Source: Chromatiales bacterium
GTDB lineage: Bacteria > Pseudomonadota > Gammaproteobacteria > Chromatiales > Chromatiaceae
DNA length: 64,000 nucleotides
Direction of reading: 5' to 3'
Assembly (NCBI GenBank): GCA_028280505.1
Contig: JANQLO010000040.1
Span: 1-64,000 of the forward strand
Both the position numbers and the translations under genes were made by a program. Below the pieces are notes generated by a model. That model made no database searches, was not told the DNA's origin, and saw only the letters and a list, made by a program, of their open reading frames with translations. Positions 16,894 to 26,900 of this stretch are shown one piece after another. The first letter of the stretch is position 1, and the number at the start of each line of letters is the position of its first letter.

Positions 16894-16907
16894 TTGATTG
16901 AGATCAA
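16894..16907 (-). promoter_or_regulatory. FNR/Anr-type binding site
   Basis: TTGATTGAGATCAA is a perfect match to TTGAT-N4-ATCAA, the consensus of FNR/Anr/Dnr-class regulators. It lies between the end of lysS and the start of the tetrahaem cytochrome gene, on the upstream side of the latter. The cytochrome is the only gene that could start there, so oxygen- or NO-responsive control of it is likely. Confidence 0.7.
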
Positions 16908-16986
16908 ATCATAGCCCTATAACACGACATTATTCGCGACGTTACCCGGTCTTATCGTTAGCCGGGAGGCCGGACAGCCCTTCTAT

Positions 16987-18468
16987 TTATGTCTCCGGGC
17001 GCATGTGTGGGAACAAAAGCACGTCTCGAATGGACGCTGAATCGGTGAACAGCATGACGAGGCGATCGATGCCGATACCCTCACCGGCGGTCGGCGGCAG
17101 ACCGTGTTCCAGTGCACGCACGTAGTCGGCATCGAAATGCATGGCTTCATCGTCACCGGCCTCTTTTTCCTCGACCTGACGACGAAAGCGCTCAGCCTGG
17201 TCTTCCGGATCGTTCAGCTCGGAAAAACCATTGGCGATCTCCCGACCACCGACAAAGAACTCGAAGCGGTCTGTGACACTCGGGTCTTCGTCGTTCGCCC
17301 GCGCCAAGGGTGACACCTCGGTTGGATAGGCGGTGATGAAAGTCGGGTCTTTGAGTCGATGTTCAACCGTCTTCTCGAAAATCTCGATCTGTATTTTACC
17401 CAATCCGTAGGTCGGCTTGACCTCGATACCCAGGCGCTCGGCATGCTTGCTCGCCCGTGCCCGGTCATCGAGATCTCCCGCGGCGATCTCCGGATTGAAA
17501 TGCAGGATCGATTCCTTGACCGTCATACGAACGAAAGGCTTGCCGAAATCGTACGTCTCACCTTGATAGACCACCTCGGCGCTGCCCAACAAATCCACCG
17601 CGATACCACGTAACAGCGCTTCGGTGCGATCCATCAAATGCCGATAATCCACGAAAGCCTCGTAGAACTCGATCATGGTGAACTCGGGATTGTGGCGCGT
17701 CGATAGGCCCTCGTTACGGAAATTGCGATTGATCTCGAACACTCGCTCGAAGCCACCGACCACTAAACGTTTCAGATAGAGTTCCGGCGCGATACGCAAG
17801 TACAGCGCCATATCGAGCGCATTGTGATGCGTGACGAAGGGCCGCGCGGTCGCGCCGCCCGGGATCACCTGCATCATCGGCGTTTCGACCTCGAGAAAAC
17901 CTGCATCGACGAAGTAGCGACGAATGTAGTCGATAATGCGCGAACGCCTGACAAAGGTCTCTCGCGCCGCCTGGTTGACGATCAAGTCGACATAGCGCTG
18001 ACGATACCGCTGCTCTTGATCGGCGAGACCGTGCCATTTTTCCGGTAAGGGCCTTAGCGACTTGGTCAATAACGCAGCATCGTCGAGATACACGTACAGA
18101 TCGCCCTTACCTGACTTATGTATCGGCCCCTCGCCACCGACGATATCGCCGATATCCCAACTCTTGATTTGCTTGGCCAACGCCTCCGGCAAGGTCTTTT
18201 TATCGACATAAAACTGGATACGCCCCGACATGTCCTGGATGACGATGAATGGACCGCGTCGGGCCATGACACGCCCCGCCACACGCGCGCGTTGCGCGAG
18301 CTGCTCGAGTTCCTCTTTCGATTTATCGCCTAAGCGATCCTGCAATTCAGCCGCCAGAACATCACGGCGGAAGTGATTGGGAAAAGCGACCCCGTTCTCC
18401 CGAATCATCGCCAGTTTCTCGCGACGTTGGGCGATGAGTCGGTTTTCGTCTTGCTGCTGCTCGGTCAT
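16987..18468 (-). CDS. lysS: Lysyl-tRNA synthetase, class II
   Basis: 493 residues, normal length. N-terminal OB-fold anticodon-binding domain (to about 140, with [18 protein letters not shown]), then the class II core: motif 1 around [10 protein letters not shown], motif 2 with [22 protein letters not shown], and motif 3 near [14 protein letters not shown] at the C-terminus. It charges tRNA-Lys in the cytoplasm. It lies 48 bases downstream of prfB on the same strand, the common prfB-lysS operon order. Confidence 0.97.
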   Translation of the reverse strand: MTEQQQDENRLIAQRREKLAMIRENGVAFPNHFRRDVLAAELQDRLGDKSKEELEQLAQRARVAGRVMARRGPFIVIQDMSGRIQFYVDKKTLPEALAKQIKSWDIGDIVGGEGPIHKSGKGDLYVYLDDAALLTKSLRPLPEKWHGLADQEQRYRQRYVDLIVNQAARETFVRRSRIIDYIRRYFVDAGFLEVETPMMQVIPGGATARPFVTHHNALDMALYLRIAPELYLKRLVVGGFERVFEINRNFRNEGLSTRHNPEFTMIEFYEAFVDYRHLMDRTEALLRGIAVDLLGSAEVVYQGETYDFGKPFVRMTVKESILHFNPEIAAGDLDDRARASKHAERLGIEVKPTYGLGKIQIEIFEKTVEHRLKDPTFITAYPTEVSPLARANDEDPSVTDRFEFFVGGREIANGFSELNDPEDQAERFRRQVEEKEAGDDEAMHFDADYVRALEHGLPPTAGEGIGIDRLVMLFTDSASIRDVLLFPHMRPET

Positions 18469-18516
18469 CGGTCGTAAATCTATCTCTGTGTGTCTTGATA
18501 CCGCGTACGGCCCCGG

Positions 18517-19615
18517 TTACAAACCCTGCTTCAGGCTGGCCTCGATAAACAAATCGAGACCACCGTCGAGTACCGCCTGGGTATTGCCGGTCTCAACGTT
18601 GGTGCGCAAATCCTTTATCCGCGACTGATCGAGTACATAAGAGCGAATCTGGCTGCCCCAGCCGATATCGGATTTGCTGTCTTCCAGGGCCTGTTGGCTC
18701 TCGTTGCGTTTTTGTATTTCCAACTCGTACAACTTGGCCTTGAGCTGTTTCATCGCCTGGTCTTTGTTCTTGTGTTGCGAACGGTCGTTCTGACATTGGG
18801 TTACGACACCGGTCGGCAAGTGAGTGATACGCACGGCCGACTCGGTTCGGTTAACGTGCTGGCCGCCGGCACCCGACGCACGGTAGACGTCGATTCGCAA
18901 ATCCGCCGGATTGATCTCTATTTCGAAGGAATCATCGATCTCCGGCGACACGAACACGGAGCTGAACGAAGTATGGCGACGGTTGCCGGAATCAAAAGGT
19001 GATTTACGTACCAGACGATGGACCCCGGTCTCGGTCCGCAACCAACCGAAGGCATATTCGCCCTCGAAGCGGATGGTCGCCGATTTGATACCGGCGACCT
19101 CGCCCGGCGAGGCCTCCATCAATTCAGTCTTGAAGTCGTGCTGCTCGCCCCAGCGCAGATACATGCGCAAGAGCATCTCGGCCCAATCCTGTGCCTCGGT
19201 GCCCCCGGAGCCGGCCTGGATATCGAGAAAGGCATTGTTGGCATCGGCCTCACCGGAAAACATACGGCGAAACTCCAACTCGGCAACCCGGTTCTCGTAG
19301 TCATTCACGTCGGCGACAATCGCATCGACCGTGTCGGCATCGCCCTCTTCGACCGCCATGGCGAGCAAATCTGCACCATCGGTCAAACCGGACTGTAATT
19401 CATCGATCGTCACAACGACGCCTTCCAGGCCCGCACGTTCCTTGCCCAATGTCTGGGCACGCCCCTGATCATTCCATGTCTCGGGATCTTCGAGTTCGCG
19501 CAATACCTCGGTCAGGCGTTCCTGCTTGCCTTCATAGTCAAAGATACCCCCTCAGAGACGCGACACGCCCCCTCAGATCGGCGATTTTATTGGTGATGGG
19601 ATTGATGTCCTGCAT
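18517..19615 (-). CDS. prfB: Peptide chain release factor 2, with programmed +1 frameshift
   Basis: RF2 terminates at UGA and UAA codons. The gene is read in two frames: 25 codons from the ATG ([10 protein letters not shown]...) up to an in-frame TGA, then after a +1 shift [10 protein letters not shown] and the remaining body, about 365 residues in all. The body carries the GGQ loop ([18 protein letters not shown]) that triggers hydrolysis, and the SPF anticodon-like motif (in [10 protein letters not shown]) that gives RF2 specificity. The frame break is autoregulatory, not a mutation. It is followed by lysS. Confidence 0.97.
19537..19552 (-). promoter_or_regulatory. RF2 programmed frameshift site
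   Basis: On the coding strand: AGGGGG (19547-19552), then TAT, then CTT-TGA-C (19537-19543), the classic internal Shine-Dalgarno and slippery codon pair. When RF2 is scarce the ribosome slips +1 at CTT-TGA. A second AGGGGG lies 21 bases upstream (19568-19573) in an otherwise similar CTGAGGGGG context, an unusual duplication. Confidence 0.95.
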
Positions 19616-19663
19616 ACCGAAGCCCCGAATGGAAAGCCGGTCAGTTTAACGTAATCCCCCCAG

Positions 19664-19815
19664 GGCCTGGTAACACAATCTGAAGTATTGCTGCCGGCGG
19701 TCCTTTTTTCGGCTGACAAGGCAGAAGGAGAGACGTTTAGTGCCCTAATAGGAACGACCGATAACGCCGTCAGGCGGAAAAAGAGCCCGGGCCATGAGGG
19801 TTGTGTTGACAGGCC
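19664..19815. repeat. Dispersed repeat, copy B, about 152 bases
   Basis: Bounded by GGCCTGGTAACAC (19664-19676) and GTGTTGACAGGCC (19803-19815), inverted repeats matching at 11 of 13 positions. The left half (19688-19716) matches copy C at 2705-2735 in inverse orientation; the right half (19752-19786) matches copy A at 5-39. It fills most of the gap between prfB and the ABM gene and encodes no protein. The arrangement is like a miniature inverted-repeat element. Confidence 0.6.
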
Positions 19816-19840
19816 TTAGATGCGCCAAATGGTCCGTTAC

Positions 19841-20140
19841 TCAGTCGGCGGATGGAAACAGTCCAACAAAAGGCAAACCTTCACGCGGCTTGGCCATCAT
19901 ATCGGCGACCTCGTCACGCCAGGCAAGGTAATGCGCCGTCTCTTTGTGAGCCCGCGCATCCGCCTCACTGACATACGCCTCGTAAAGCACGAAATGGGTC
20001 GGGTCATCGGCATCCTGCAAAACATCGAAACGCCGGTTGCCGGGCTCCGCAATGGAACCCACGTGATTGCGCCGGCAGGCATCGATAAAGGTACCGGTGT
20101 TTTCAGGCTTGATATTCACATGGACCAGAGTGACATGCAT
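19841..20140 (-). CDS. ABM-domain (antibiotic biosynthesis monooxygenase-like) protein
   Basis: 99 residues from MHVTLVHVNIKPEN, a ferredoxin-like ABM fold: VTLVHVNIKPENTGTFIDAC, then RRFDVLQDADDPTHFVLYEAY and the helix with H-K-E-T-A-H-Y. LsrG, YgiN and small quinol monooxygenases share this pattern, so the substrate is unclear. The start is supported by AGAGGAG nine to ten bases before ATG. It begins four bases from the stop of the PqiA-like gene upstream, suggesting co-transcription. Confidence 0.8.
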   Translation of the reverse strand: MHVTLVHVNIKPENTGTFIDACRRNHVGSIAEPGNRRFDVLQDADDPTHFVLYEAYVSEADARAHKETAHYLAWRDEVADMMAKPREGLPFVGLFPSAD

Positions 20141-20144
20141 GGGT

Positions 20145-20669
20145 TCAGCTCCTCTCGGCTGGTGATGTCGTCGTTTCCTCGGCATGCTGGCCGATCCAGG
20201 CCGACAGCAACATCGTTAAGATCACACTCGCAGCAAAGGCATAAATCCCTTCCTCGACCCGAGCCTCGGCTAGCGAACCCAGTTTGACCGAGACCACCAG
20301 CAAGGCCACCACGAAGACATCCAACATCGACCATTTGCTATAGGTCGCCAACCAGCGCAAGTGCCGGCGGTGGCGCTCGCCCTTCGACGGATCGAAATTC
20401 CAGACCAGCAGCAGCAACAGGTTCTTCAATACCGGGAAAACCACGCTGAAGACCCCGACCAAGGCAAACAGTCCCCATTCCGCCTCTTGTGCGAGTTGCT
20501 GCAGCGCCGACAGCAGGCTCACGGTGTTACTGAAGAAATAGAACTTCTCCAATGTCAGGATCGGGGCCTGCAGTCCGTAGAACAACAAACCCAGGGCCAC
20601 CAGCAACAACAGATTGACCAGCATTCCGCGAGCCGGGTGCAGGAATGCATAACTGTTGCTGAAGGCCAT
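20145..20669 (-). CDS. PqiA-like inner-membrane protein
   Basis: 174 residues with four hydrophobic helices (about 17-36, 62-90, 112-132 and 143-160). The pattern of the loop FDPSKGERHRRHLRWLATYSKWSMLDVFVVALLVV is the conserved part of paraquat-inducible protein A domains, in which WSMLDVF is nearly invariant. PqiA proteins work with MCE-type PqiB in lipid transport between membranes. Only one half-domain is present and no mce gene is adjacent, so it is a short orphan member. Confidence 0.75.
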   Translation of the reverse strand: MAFSNSYAFLHPARGMLVNLLLLVALGLLFYGLQAPILTLEKFYFFSNTVSLLSALQQLAQEAEWGLFALVGVFSVVFPVLKNLLLLLVWNFDPSKGERHRRHLRWLATYSKWSMLDVFVVALLVVSVKLGSLAEARVEEGIYAFAASVILTMLLSAWIGQHAEETTTSPAERS

Positions 20670-20808
20670 ACGGAAAACGCATCTGCCAAGAAAACGAACG
20701 ACAGCTTAAACGAGCGCCGCAATGATGTCGCGCCGACGCCAGGCAAAGTACACTTACTGCAACCGGGTAATTGTTTACCGAAACCAACCCTCACCATAGG
20801 GAGGCAAC

Positions 20809-21471
20809 GTGAACGACGCGACCGATCAAATCAGACTGTACAGCTACTGGCGTTCGTCCGCGGCCTACCGCGTGCGCCTCGTGCTCGAACTGAAGGGCCT
20901 GAGCTACGACTACCGCGCGGTTGACCTGTTCAGCGAGCAGCCCGAAAACTGGCAACCCGAGTATCTCGCCGTGAACCCGCAGGGTCTGGTGCCGACACTC
21001 GAACATGCAGGTTTCAGGATGACCCAATCGCTGGCGATCATCGACTATCTGGAAACACGCTATCCGCAACCGCAGATCATACCAACGGAACCGCATCAAC
21101 GCGCCAGGGCCCTGTCGTTGGCCCAGATCATCGCCTGTGACGTACATCCGTTGCAAAACCCGATGGTGTGCGAACACCTACGCGACGCATACAACGCAAC
21201 CTCGGTACAACTCGACCGTTGGCGCTGCTATTGGATCGCGCGCGGACTCGCGGCCTATGAACAACACCTGTCCGGCAGCAGGCAGGCCGCCTTCTCGATC
21301 GGTGACACTCCGGGCGTGGCGGACGTCTACCTGATTCCGCAGCTTTTCAACGCGCGTCTCTACGGCTGTGCGCTCGACAGCTACCCCTTGGTCACCGCCA
21401 TTGAATCACGCTGTCTAGCGCTCGAGACCTTCCAGCGTGCGGCCCCCGAGGTACAGCCGGATGCACCATGA
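20809..21471 (+). CDS. maiA: Maleylacetoacetate isomerase-like glutathione S-transferase
   Basis: 220 residues of zeta-class GST. YWRSSAAYRVR (about 13-23) is the zeta-class glutathione-binding and catalytic Ser-Ser motif, and NPQGLVPTLE plus QSLAIIDYLE complete the G-site. The C-terminal helical domain has DTPGVADVYLIPQL. The expected reaction is cis-trans isomerisation of maleylacetoacetate (or maleylpyruvate) in tyrosine/gentisate breakdown, but no catabolic partners are adjacent, so the substrate is uncertain. The start is GTG with AGGGAGG at good spacing. It converges on tilS. Confidence 0.8.
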   Translation: MNDATDQIRLYSYWRSSAAYRVRLVLELKGLSYDYRAVDLFSEQPENWQPEYLAVNPQGLVPTLEHAGFRMTQSLAIIDYLETRYPQPQIIPTEPHQRARALSLAQIIACDVHPLQNPMVCEHLRDAYNATSVQLDRWRCYWIARGLAAYEQHLSGSRQAAFSIGDTPGVADVYLIPQLFNARLYGCALDSYPLVTAIESRCLALETFQRAAPEVQPDAP

Positions 21472-21516
21472 CCCGGTAGCCAAACGGTAGACGGAATCGA
21501 AACCGGCAATGAGAAC

Positions 21517-22875
21517 TTATCGAACGCCGTCAGGCGTCCACTCGATCCACCAACCGTCCGTCCCCTCAGCCGCTGCGAATGGTTCGCAGACACAGCAGTT
21601 AGCGATCGCGGCGGGTCGATCGTCGATATAGACGATCGGATGGATCTCGCGTTGCCACGGCGGGATGGCAAAATCCTGAGCGATCTTCTTGAAGCTGCGA
21701 CCGCCCGAACGCCCTGCAGGCTGGCATCGCAGACCATCACGACGATATCCGACCTGCACCCGGCCATTCGCCCAACGGCCGACATCGATACCGCCCGGCC
21801 TGGACACTCGACGAATCGTGCCCAGGCCCGGCTCCAAGCGTATTTCCTCGCCGACCCAGTCGTGCCGGGTCGGCGCGGCATGGGCGGTTTCGCGCAACAA
21901 CCAGGCCTCACCGCGAAAACGCCGCAGTTCACATCCGGCCCAGGCAACGCGAAGGTCGCGGTCGACATTCGCATCGGTCAACTGCCGGACAGCCTCATCC
22001 AGGCGGCGACCGGGCAATGGAGCCGCGCCCCGACGACTCAACCATTCGCGTAAAACCAGATGCCGCCGCGACGAATCCAGTAGCGCCAATGCATCGATCC
22101 GCAGCCGTTCGCCGCCAGCCGTCTCAACGACTGCCAGATCGCTCGCCGTCCGCTCGCGCACCGCATATGCCGCATCCGCGCAGTGTCCGGCACTACGCGC
22201 AATTGCCTCTCGTGCACCTGGCCAACGCCGGGAAAGCGCCGGCATGATCCGATGGCGCAAGAAATTACGATCGGCATGGAGCTGCGCGTTGCTCGGATCA
22301 TCGATCCAGGTGAGCGCATTGGCCAATGCCCAGTCCCGGATCGCCGCACGCCGAACATCGAGTAACGGACGCGCATGCCAGCCATCGGCCCACGGCCGCC
22401 AACGCGGCATTGCCGCCAGCCCATCGACGCCGGCACCCCGTAACAGTTGTAGCAGCAAGGTCTCGGCCTGGTCATCGAGATGATGGGCCGTCAACAACAT
22501 GGCACCGCTGCCCATGCGCTCGGCAATGGCCGCATAGCGGGCGACACGGGCAACCGCCTCAGGGCTTTCCCCTCGGCCCGCGACAGCATCGACCTTTAGA
22601 CTTACCAAGGACAAGCCGAGATCTTCACAGACGCATCCGCAATGTGAACGCCAGGCCGCCGAATCGGGATGCAGACCATGATCGACATGGATCGCGCCCA
22701 GGGGCGCCGCCAGCCGCGCCTGGGCTTGAGCCAGGAGATGCAGCAGTACCGTGGAATCCAGGCCACCGCTGAAGCCCACCCAATACCGGACCGGTCGGGG
22801 AAACTCGGATGCCAAGGCCTCGAGCAGTAGATCGGACGACAGCGCCCGACTGCCGGATTCAGCGTGAGACGACAC
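21517..22875 (-). CDS. tilS: tRNA(Ile)-lysidine synthase
   Basis: 452 residues. The PP-loop SGGLDST (36-42) binds [13 protein letters not shown] and [21 protein letters not shown] are the TilS-specific motifs. The enzyme attaches lysine to C34 of tRNA-Ile(CAU), so it reads AUA. The C-terminal substrate-binding domains follow. The start overlaps the end of accA by 17 bases. The last codons contain AACGCCGTCAGGCG in the same wording as the dispersed repeat A/B, perhaps by chance. Confidence 0.95.
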   Translation of the reverse strand: MSSHAESGSRALSSDLLLEALASEFPRPVRYWVGFSGGLDSTVLLHLLAQAQARLAAPLGAIHVDHGLHPDSAAWRSHCGCVCEDLGLSLVSLKVDAVAGRGESPEAVARVARYAAIAERMGSGAMLLTAHHLDDQAETLLLQLLRGAGVDGLAAMPRWRPWADGWHARPLLDVRRAAIRDWALANALTWIDDPSNAQLHADRNFLRHRIMPALSRRWPGAREAIARSAGHCADAAYAVRERTASDLAVVETAGGERLRIDALALLDSSRRHLVLREWLSRRGAAPLPGRRLDEAVRQLTDANVDRDLRVAWAGCELRRFRGEAWLLRETAHAAPTRHDWVGEEIRLEPGLGTIRRVSRPGGIDVGRWANGRVQVGYRRDGLRCQPAGRSGGRSFKKIAQDFAIPPWQREIHPIVYIDDRPAAIANCCVCEPFAAAEGTDGWWIEWTPDGVR

Positions 22876-23815
22876 CGTAGGACATCAGCCGTTCGTAGCG
22901 TGCCTCGAGCAAACGGTCCAGGCTGGTCTCGCGCAGTGCATCGAGCGCACCGATCAGCGCGGTCTTGAGGTTACGGGCCACGGCGTCGGGGTCACGATGA
23001 CCGCCACCCAGCGGTTCCGGAACGATCTCGTCGATCAGCTTGTGATCTTTCAGATGCGTGGAGGTTACCCCCATTGCTTCGGCGGCCAGTGGCGCCTTCT
23101 CGGCATCCTTCCATAGGATGGATGCGCAACCCTCGGGCGAGATGACCGAATAGGTACTGTATTGCAACATCAACAGGCGATCGGCGACACCGATCGCCAA
23201 CGCCCCGCCGGAACCACCCTCGCCGATCACCGTGGCGACGATCGGGGTCTTCAGGCCGGCCATTTCAAATAAATTGCGGGCGATGGCCTCGCTCTGTCCG
23301 CGTTCTTCGGCACCGACGCCTGGATACGCCCCGGGGGTATCGATAAAGGTGACGATCGGCACTTTGAAACGCTCGGCGAGTCGCATCAGGCGCAAGGCCT
23401 TACGATAGCCCTCTGGCCGCGGCATGCCGAAGTTGCGCTCAATCTTCTCCTTCGTATCACGACCTTTCTGATGGCCGATCAACATCACTGCGCGACCGTC
23501 GATCCGGCCTAACCCGGCGACAACGGCATGGTCGTCGGCATAGGCACGGTCACCGTGCAACTCCTCGAAATCGTCTACGATTCGGGCAACATAGTCGAGC
23601 GTATATGGACGCAGCGGATGACGCGCGAGCTGCGCGATCTGCCACGGCGTGAGACTGGAGAATATCGACTCGGTAAGCGAACGGCTCTTGCCTTCGAGAC
23701 GCTCGATCTCTTCCTGGATATTGATTTCGTTGTCGTTGCCGACAAGGCGCAGTTCCTCGATTTTTGCCTGCAGCTCCGCAATCGGCTGCTCGAACTCGAG
23801 AAAATCAAGATTCAT
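22859..23815 (-). CDS. accA: Acetyl-CoA carboxylase, carboxyltransferase alpha subunit
   Basis: 318 residues, the usual length. N-terminal [21 protein letters not shown] helix, then the crotonase-like core with [51 protein letters not shown] and [15 protein letters not shown], all diagnostic. With AccD it transfers carboxyl from biotin to acetyl-CoA for fatty acid synthesis. It follows dnaE in the common dnaE-accA order and overlaps tilS. Confidence 0.97.
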   Translation of the reverse strand: MNLDFLEFEQPIAELQAKIEELRLVGNDNEINIQEEIERLEGKSRSLTESIFSSLTPWQIAQLARHPLRPYTLDYVARIVDDFEELHGDRAYADDHAVVAGLGRIDGRAVMLIGHQKGRDTKEKIERNFGMPRPEGYRKALRLMRLAERFKVPIVTFIDTPGAYPGVGAEERGQSEAIARNLFEMAGLKTPIVATVIGEGGSGGALAIGVADRLLMLQYSTYSVISPEGCASILWKDAEKAPLAAEAMGVTSTHLKDHKLIDEIVPEPLGGGHRDPDAVARNLKTALIGALDALRETSLDRLLEARYERLMSYGVVSR

Positions 23816-23948
23816 CGTTATTGTCAGTCCAGGCAGTAGTTAACCGCTAATCATAACGCATTGTGCCGCCCGATTATCGGCTGTATCCGTCTTTGGGAAA
23901 GGGCAGGCATCACAACCGACGATCATGTACGAACAGTCGGCGTGTGTT

Positions 23949-26900
23949 TCAACCGGATTGGGCAAACTCGGCCGCTCGAGCGTCAGCCTCGGGATTAGCG
24001 GGTCCGAATCGCAGATTGATCGCCCCCGGGCCCAGCAAACGCTGAATCTGACGCAGGAAAACATCACTCGGCCGTACCTGCCAGGCATCGCCAAGCCTCA
24101 ACAACACTTCGGCATCCAAACGTCGATAACGGACGCAAACCGCGCACCCCTTGCCCACCGCCGGCGTCATAACGGTCTGCAGTTGGGCAATGGCATCGAT
24201 GGTCGTCAAACCTTTCTGCCGTAACCAAGTCTCGTGCACGGTAACCTCGAGGAGCCTTGCCCGTGCCAGACGCACATCCTCCAAAGCGGTAACCCGGTCG
24301 GCACGAATACTCAAACCACCCCGGTATTCGTCGTGGACCAACGTACCCTCGACCACCAGAACCCGGTCGGTTGCGATCTGGTCACGGTATTGCTCATAGG
24401 TCTCGCTGAACAACGCGGCCTCGATCCGCCCACTCTTGTCGTCCAGCGATACCGAGGCCATGGTCCCGCGTTGGGTATTGCGCCGATTCACCGCAACCAC
24501 CATGCCGGCCACGGTAACTTTCTTGCCGCCGCGGCGCCCTCTTGTCTCGCGCACATCGTCGAGGCTGAGACGGACGATGCGACTGCTGACGAGCGATTTG
24601 AGTTCCGCCTCGTAAAAGTCGATCGGATGGCCGGTCAGGAACAGACCCAAGGTCTCTTTCTCACCGGCCAAACGCTGTTCATCGTCCCATTCCTCAACAC
24701 CGTCCGGCACAACTCCCGGTGCGGGCGCCGCCGGTTCGGGCTCGGACATGCCGAACAGATCGTTTTGTCCCGCTGCCTGCATCGCTGCATGTTGCTCGGC
24801 CATCTTCAGCGCCAGCGGGAGCTGGATCATCAGGGTTGCACGATTGGTGCCGAGGTGATCCAAAGCGCCGGCACGAATCAGGGATTCCAGTACCCGGCGA
24901 TTGGCCTTTTTGAGATCGATCCGGCGACAGAAATCGAACAAATCCGCAAAACGTCCATCCCTGCTGCGCGATTCGACAATACCCTCGATCGCGCCCTCGC
25001 CGACACCCTTGATCGCGCCCAGACCGTAGACCACGGTGTCGTCACCGTCGATGGTGAACATATAGCTGGAACGATTGACGTCCGGCGGTTCGACCTTGAG
25101 TTTCATCGCCCGACACTCCTCGATGAAAGTCACGACCTTGTCGGTGTTGTCCATGTCTGACGACAACACCGCAGCCATGAAGGCTGCCGAATAATGCGCC
25201 TTGAGCCACAGTGTCTGATACGAGACCAACGCATAGGCCGCCGAGTGCGACTTGTTGAAACCATAGCCGGCGAACTTTTCCATCAGGTCGAAAATGTAGG
25301 TCGCGGTATCTTCTTCGACGCCGCGCGCAACAGCGCCCGTACGGAAGATCTCGCCCTGCTTCGCCATTTCCTCGGGTTTTTTCTTACCCATCGCTCGACG
25401 CAGCAGATCGGCACCGCCGAGGGTATAGCCCGCCAGCACCTGGGCGATCTGCATGACCTGCTCCTGGTACAGGATGACACCGTAGGTCGATGCCAGGATG
25501 GGTTCGAGATCCGGATGTGGGTAGGCGACCTCCTGGATACCGTGTTTACGGGCAATGAAGTCGTCGACCATGCCGGACTGCAAAGGCCCCGGTCGGAACA
25601 ACGCAACCAATGCGGTGATATCGTCGAAACAATCCGGTTGCAGCTTACTGATCAGTTGCTTCATGCCCGTCGATTCGAGCTGGAACACGGCCGTGGTCTC
25701 GGCGCTCTTGAGCAGTGTGAAGGCTGCCGGGTCGTCGACCGGGATGGCCGAGATATCGATCGCAGCCTCGCCCTGTGCTTCACGCTCGGCATTAATGGTC
25801 TTCAGCGCCCAATCGATGATGGTGAGGGTACGCAGACCGAGGAAGTCGAACTTGACCAGGCCAACCGCCTCGACGTCGTCCTTATCGTATTGGGTGACAA
25901 GATTGCTGCCGTCGGATTCACAATACAGTGGACTGAAATCGGTCAGCTGACCGGGCGCGATCACCACGCCACCGGCGTGTTTGCCGGCATTACGCGCCAA
26001 GCCTTCGAGCCGCTTGGCCATATCGATCAGCTGGGTGACCTCTTCGTCTTGCGCATAGGCGTGCTTGAGGTCCTCGCTTTCGTTAAGCGCCTTGTCCAGC
26101 GTCATACCGAGTTCGAAGGGCACCATCTTGGCGACCCTGTCGGTGAAGCCGTAAGGATGGCCCAGCACCCGCCCGACGTCGCGCACGACCGCCTTGGCAG
26201 CCATGGAACCGTAGGTAATGATCTGCGACACCGCATCACGACCATATTTGCGTGCGACATAGTCGATTACACTGTCTCGCTTGTCCATACAGAAATCGAC
26301 ATCGAAATCCGGCATGGAGACCCGTTCGGGATTGAGGAAACGCTCGAACAGCAAATCGTGCTCGAGCGGATCGAGATCGGTGATCTTGAGCGCATAGGCC
26401 ACCAGGGAACCGGCCCCCGAACCACGCCCGGGACCGACCGGCACGTCATTGTCCTTGGCCCATTGGATGAAATCGGCAACGATAAGGAAGTAACCCGGGA
26501 AACCCATCGAAATGATGACATCGAGCTCGACCGCGAGTCGGTCATCATAGGGTTTTCGCCGCTCCGCACAGTCCTCGGCTTTCGTGTCCAGGATACGCTG
26601 CAAGCGCCAATCGAGACCTTTTTGCGATTGCACGCGAAAGTACTCGTCCATGGTCATACCGTCCGGAATCGGGAAGTCCGGCAGAAAACTCTTACCGAGC
26701 ACGATTTCGAGATTGCAGCGCTTGGCGATCTCAACACTGTTTTCCAGCGCCTCCGGCAGATCGGCAAACAACTCGGCCATCTCCTGCGGGGAACGCAGGT
26801 ATTGCTGGTCGGAAAAACGCTTCACCCTACGCGGATCGTCCAATGTGCGCCCTTCATGGATACAGACCCGTACCTCGTGTGCGGAGAACTCGTCAGCACT

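Noticed and set aside
21521-21537. Match of the tilS 3' end (AACGCCGTCAGGCG) to dispersed repeat A/B
   Set aside because: Only about 14 bases are shared and they encode the C-terminus; too short to call a repeat copy.
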